Position numbers and translations under genes: made by a program. The notes below the pieces were generated by a model, which was not told the origin of the DNA, ran no database searches, and saw only the letters and a program-made list of their open reading frames with translations. DNA of 64,000 nt from Microglena sp. YARC (Eukaryota; Chlorophyta; Chlorophyceae; Chlamydomonadales; Chlamydomonadaceae): assembly GCA_022414725.1 (NCBI GenBank), contig CM039466.1:12604099-12668098 (forward strand). Direction: 5' to 3'. Within the stretch, counting starts at the first letter, position 1, and each line of letters opens with the position of its first letter. Below are positions 61,434 to 64,000 of the stretch, piece by piece.

Positions 61434-62240
61434 ATAGAGAGTTGGGCAGTTAGGATGTTTTAAGGGAGTCAAGACAAGGGGCTATCTACATGCAAAAATA
61501 GACAGTTAGGGATGTAGGGAGTCTCAATGGCACGCTTGCCACATTCCTGAACAGAGAGTTAGGCAGTTAGGATGTTGCAGGGTTAAGGGTTAGGACCAGG
61601 AAGGGAGTCTGAATGGCACGCTTGCCACATTCCTCAACAGATCATTAGGCAGTTAGGCTGTAGCAAGGTAGTCATGACAAGGGGCTATCGACATGCAAAA
61701 ATAGGCAATGAGGGATGTAGGGAGTCTGAGTGGCACGCTAGCCACATTCCTTAACAGAGAGTTAGGCAGTTAGAATGTTGTAAGGGTGTCACGACAAGGA
61801 GGCTATCCACATGCCTGAATAGGCAGTTAGGCAGTTATGATGTTGTAAGGGAGTCATGACAAGGGGCTATCTACATGCCAAAATAGGCAGGTAGGCAGTT
61901 AAGGTGTTGTTAGGCAGTCACGGCAAGGGGGCTATCTACATGCCAAAATAGGCAGTTAGGCAGTTAGGATGTTGTAATGGAGTCACGACAAGGGCGCTAT
62001 CCACATGCCAAAATAGGCAGGTAGGCAGTTAGGATGTTATAAGGGAGTTACAACAAGGGGGATATCCACATGCCAAATTAGGCAGGTAGGCAGTTAGGAT
62101 GTTGTAATGGAGTCACGACAAGGGCGCTATCCACATGCCAAAATAGGCAGGTAGGCGGTTAGGATGTTGTAAGGGAGTCAAAAGTAAAAACATCACTGGT
62201 CTAAACATCGCTTGCCACATGTTTGAGTAAAACATTCGGG
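61434..62240 (-). repeat. Array with decayed exon-acceptor copies, about 65-75 bp units
   Basis: Copies of the exon start (minus AATGTGGCAAGCGTGCCATT plus GAGACTCCCTACATCC) lie at about 61525, 61620 and 61735. Further up the array keeps only intron words (TTAGGCAGTTAGGATGTTGT, GACAAGGGGCTATCTACATG) in about eight more units, with a last GCTTGCCACATG at 62211. Confidence 0.8.
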
Positions 62241-62342
62241 AGTTAGGATGTTAGAGAGGGTGGGACCTGAGATCAATCACTGCTTGATTCTTGGGCTAGC
62301 TAGGATGTTAGAAAAGGTGGGACCTGAGATCAATCACCGTTT

Positions 62343-62530
62343 GATTTTTTGGCTACTCATGGCAGCTTCCCGCCAGCTCCAATAGCTAGCCACTGGGTCA
62401 AACCCAGTGCTTGAAGCTGCATCGTAATGCTTGTCATATCAACTTTCAGACACACTAGCTAGCTTTAGGTTTGGCCCAAGGATGGGTAAAGGGAGCTGCC
62501 TAGAAGCTGCTACTCGTAGCCCCAAAAATA
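62343..62530. mobile_element. M1 family element
   Basis: GGCTACTCATGGCAGCTTCC and GGGAGCTGCCTAGAAGCTGC are inverted ends, with CTACTCGTAGCC outermost. Confidence 0.7.
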
Positions 62531-62559
62531 AACAGTGAGATCAAGCACTTACATCATTT

Positions 62560-62695
62560 GCATTTGCATTAGACTACACGCCCACACCCACACACCAACG
62601 CCGTGCCCACGTGGGGATTCGAACCGTGCACCTTCATGTTCAATGAGCTCAATCATTGAACAATTCGATCAAGGACTTAGATGCTTTGCATTTGA
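62560..62695 (-). mobile_element. tRNA-like SINE head fragment
   Basis: On the minus strand CACGGTTCGAATCCCCACGT is a B-box-like core with GTTGAATTGTT-type flanks, similar to the head at 62960-63015. Confidence 0.6.
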
Positions 62696-62702
62696 AATGA
62701 TA

Positions 62703-62852
62703 ACTAGGGAACGGTAATATGATATCATATGATGCTGGCAGTCTGACTAGGCTAAAGTTACCATTTCTATACAATATCATATGATGCAATTTGCATGATA
62801 TCATATGATATCATACTCGCCGTGGGTCAAAATTAAATGATATGCCTGGCCC
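62703..62852. mobile_element. ATGATATCAT element, copy 4
   Basis: GGGAACGGTAATATGATATC, then GCTGGCAGTCTGACTAGGCT and CATACTCGCCGTGGGTCAAA, closely matches 190-380. Confidence 0.75.
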
Positions 62853-62856
62853 TCAT

Positions 62857-63016
62857 GATAACGCCTGGTGGGACGTGGGATTAAGGGAGCCCTGTCTTAC
62901 GGAAGTAGGGAACAAGCTGCTACTCTACCTTGACAAAGCTACCATGGCGGTTGACAGCGATCGCAACAATAAAGCGCGCCCGTAGGGATTCCAACCTCGC
63001 ACCTTCATCGTTCAAC
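62857..63016 (-). mobile_element. tRNA-derived SINE
   Basis: The tail TAACGCCTGGTGGGACGTGG, body AGGGAACAAGCTGCTACTCT and head CGTAGGGATTCCAACCTCGC are in the inverted order of 14035-14215. Confidence 0.7.
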
Positions 63017-63019
63017 GAG

Positions 63020-63250
63020 CTCAACCAGTGATTTTGTTTTCAAATCTGAAAGTGGGTTTCTTCTAGCTCTATGGTTTTAGGCCTCCTCCAGGGACAGCGT
63101 TTTGGTGCTCTCTGTAGCTTTTTGTAGCTTTTTGTAGCTTTTGAGGACCAAAAAAACTTTTTTTTCTTTTTTTCTTTTTTTATAGCGATAATTTCGCTTA
63201 AACGGGGTCAGAACTAGCGATCGCTATATATAGCGGAAATAAAAATCCCT
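63020..63250 (+). mobile_element. Dispersed element M7, copy 2
   Basis: It has the same block order as 60655-60893, ending TAGCGGAAATAAAAATCCCT. Confidence 0.8.
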
Positions 63251-63346
63251 GAGCTCAACAATTGGACCATTTGTTGAAACGGGATTAAAGGTGCCTTGTC
63301 TTACGGCGGTAGGGAACGATCGGTGGGACATGAGATCGAGCACTGT

Positions 63347-63635
63347 TTCATTTTTGGCTACTCATGGCAGTTTCCTGCCTGCTCTAATACCCAGCCAGGG
63401 GGTCAAACCCAGTGCTTGCAGCTGCATTGTATCTCTAGTATTTATTTTCAGCTATGAGCAGCAGCTTCTATGCAGCTCCCTGAGCCAGCCACTAGGCTAA
63501 GCCCCAAGATTACAACAGTTCTGGCCAGTGGATTCTGTCAGCCTCCAGATACACTGGGCTGCGTCAGCTTTGGCTGAATAGCCAGTCAGGGGAGCTGCCT
63601 AGAAGATGCTGCTTATAGCTGAAAAGAAAAACACT
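63347..63635. mobile_element. M1 element: left-end fragment plus a complete copy
   Basis: GGCTACTCATGGCAGTTTCC (63354) is a lone left end. A complete copy follows at 63440-63630: TTTTCAGCTATGAGCAGCAG plus CTTCTATGCAGCTCC, and GGGGAGCTGCCTAGAAGATG plus CTGCTTATAGCTGAAAAG. Confidence 0.75.
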
Positions 63636-63639
63636 GATT

Positions 63640-63961
63640 GTATCCCATTGAACCATTCGATGAAACGGGACGAGATCAAGCACTTCGTTCGTTTGTATTT
63701 TTATGTAGTAATAATATATTTACAACATTTTACGATTGTGTGATACACTGAGAGCATAGCAATCAGCGTTACGCACAGATGATCTACATAACAGGTCTAC
63801 ATACAGATTGGTTTCTCAAGTTGAAATAACTGTGAAATATGGTTGGCTTACGATATCACCATCATCCTCATGCTCATGAATATATAACATTTAACACTTT
63901 TATGGTACACTGATAACTAGCATCATAGTTATCACCTTGTGTTTATGACGTACTGTGCTTT

Positions 63962-64000
<39 letters not shown>
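63640..64000. other. AT-rich end with (GT)n
   Basis: I see no gene. The window ends in a (GT)n microsatellite from about 63967. Confidence 0.7.

Overview
This 64 kb window is nuclear DNA of a eukaryote. Its genes are split by GT-AG spliceosomal introns, and the DNA is crowded with mobile elements, minisatellites and long G/C homopolymer runs. One gene appears to carry a plastid transit peptide followed by a twin-arginine (thylakoid lumen) signal, so the host is probably a photosynthetic protist. A green alga with a large repeat-rich genome would fit, but I cannot name the species.

Host genes, left to right. First comes one exon of a TAD3/ADAT3-like tRNA adenosine deaminase subunit (minus, 1405-1681). 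A 542 bp spacer separates it from a divergent gene, IWS1/SPN1 (plus, 2224-12720), with eight phase-compatible exons. A minus-strand methionine sulfoxide reductase B (MsrB) gene follows, with exons scattered over 38839-48892. Next is mitochondrial GUF1/EF4 (plus, 51474-55828, three exons). Last are the C-terminal exons of an unidentified minus-strand gene (58976-61433).

The centre (about 15.5-34.2 kb) is a nest of mobile elements. The main one is a roughly 11 kb DNA transposon-like element bounded by inverted repeats near 18.6 and 30.0 kb. It encodes a 12-exon protein with a Cys-rich N-terminal domain, a DDE-type integrase core and a C-terminal Ulp1/C48-like protease, which resembles the KDZ (Kyakuja-Dileera-Zisupton) superfamily. 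A second small ORF overlaps its stop codon. Its 3' part holds a 67-bp array, a 145-bp array and a 558-bp near-perfect palindrome. It is surrounded by Helitron-like elements with TC starts, hairpins and CTRR ends, including one of only 162 bp.

The main unexpected pattern is in the host genes. Many exons in IWS1, MsrB, GUF1 and the unknown gene are flanked by several tandem, decayed copies of their own exon-intron edge, including the splice site. Some of these have degenerated into pure minisatellites. Several dispersed families recur throughout: a 'GCAGCTTCTAGGCAGCTCC' inverted-repeat element with at least 16 copies, an ATGATATCAT element, an AGGGTACTACA element and tRNA-derived SINEs.

Exon limits were deduced by eye from splice consensus, phase and protein-family fit. 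No alignment or database search was run.
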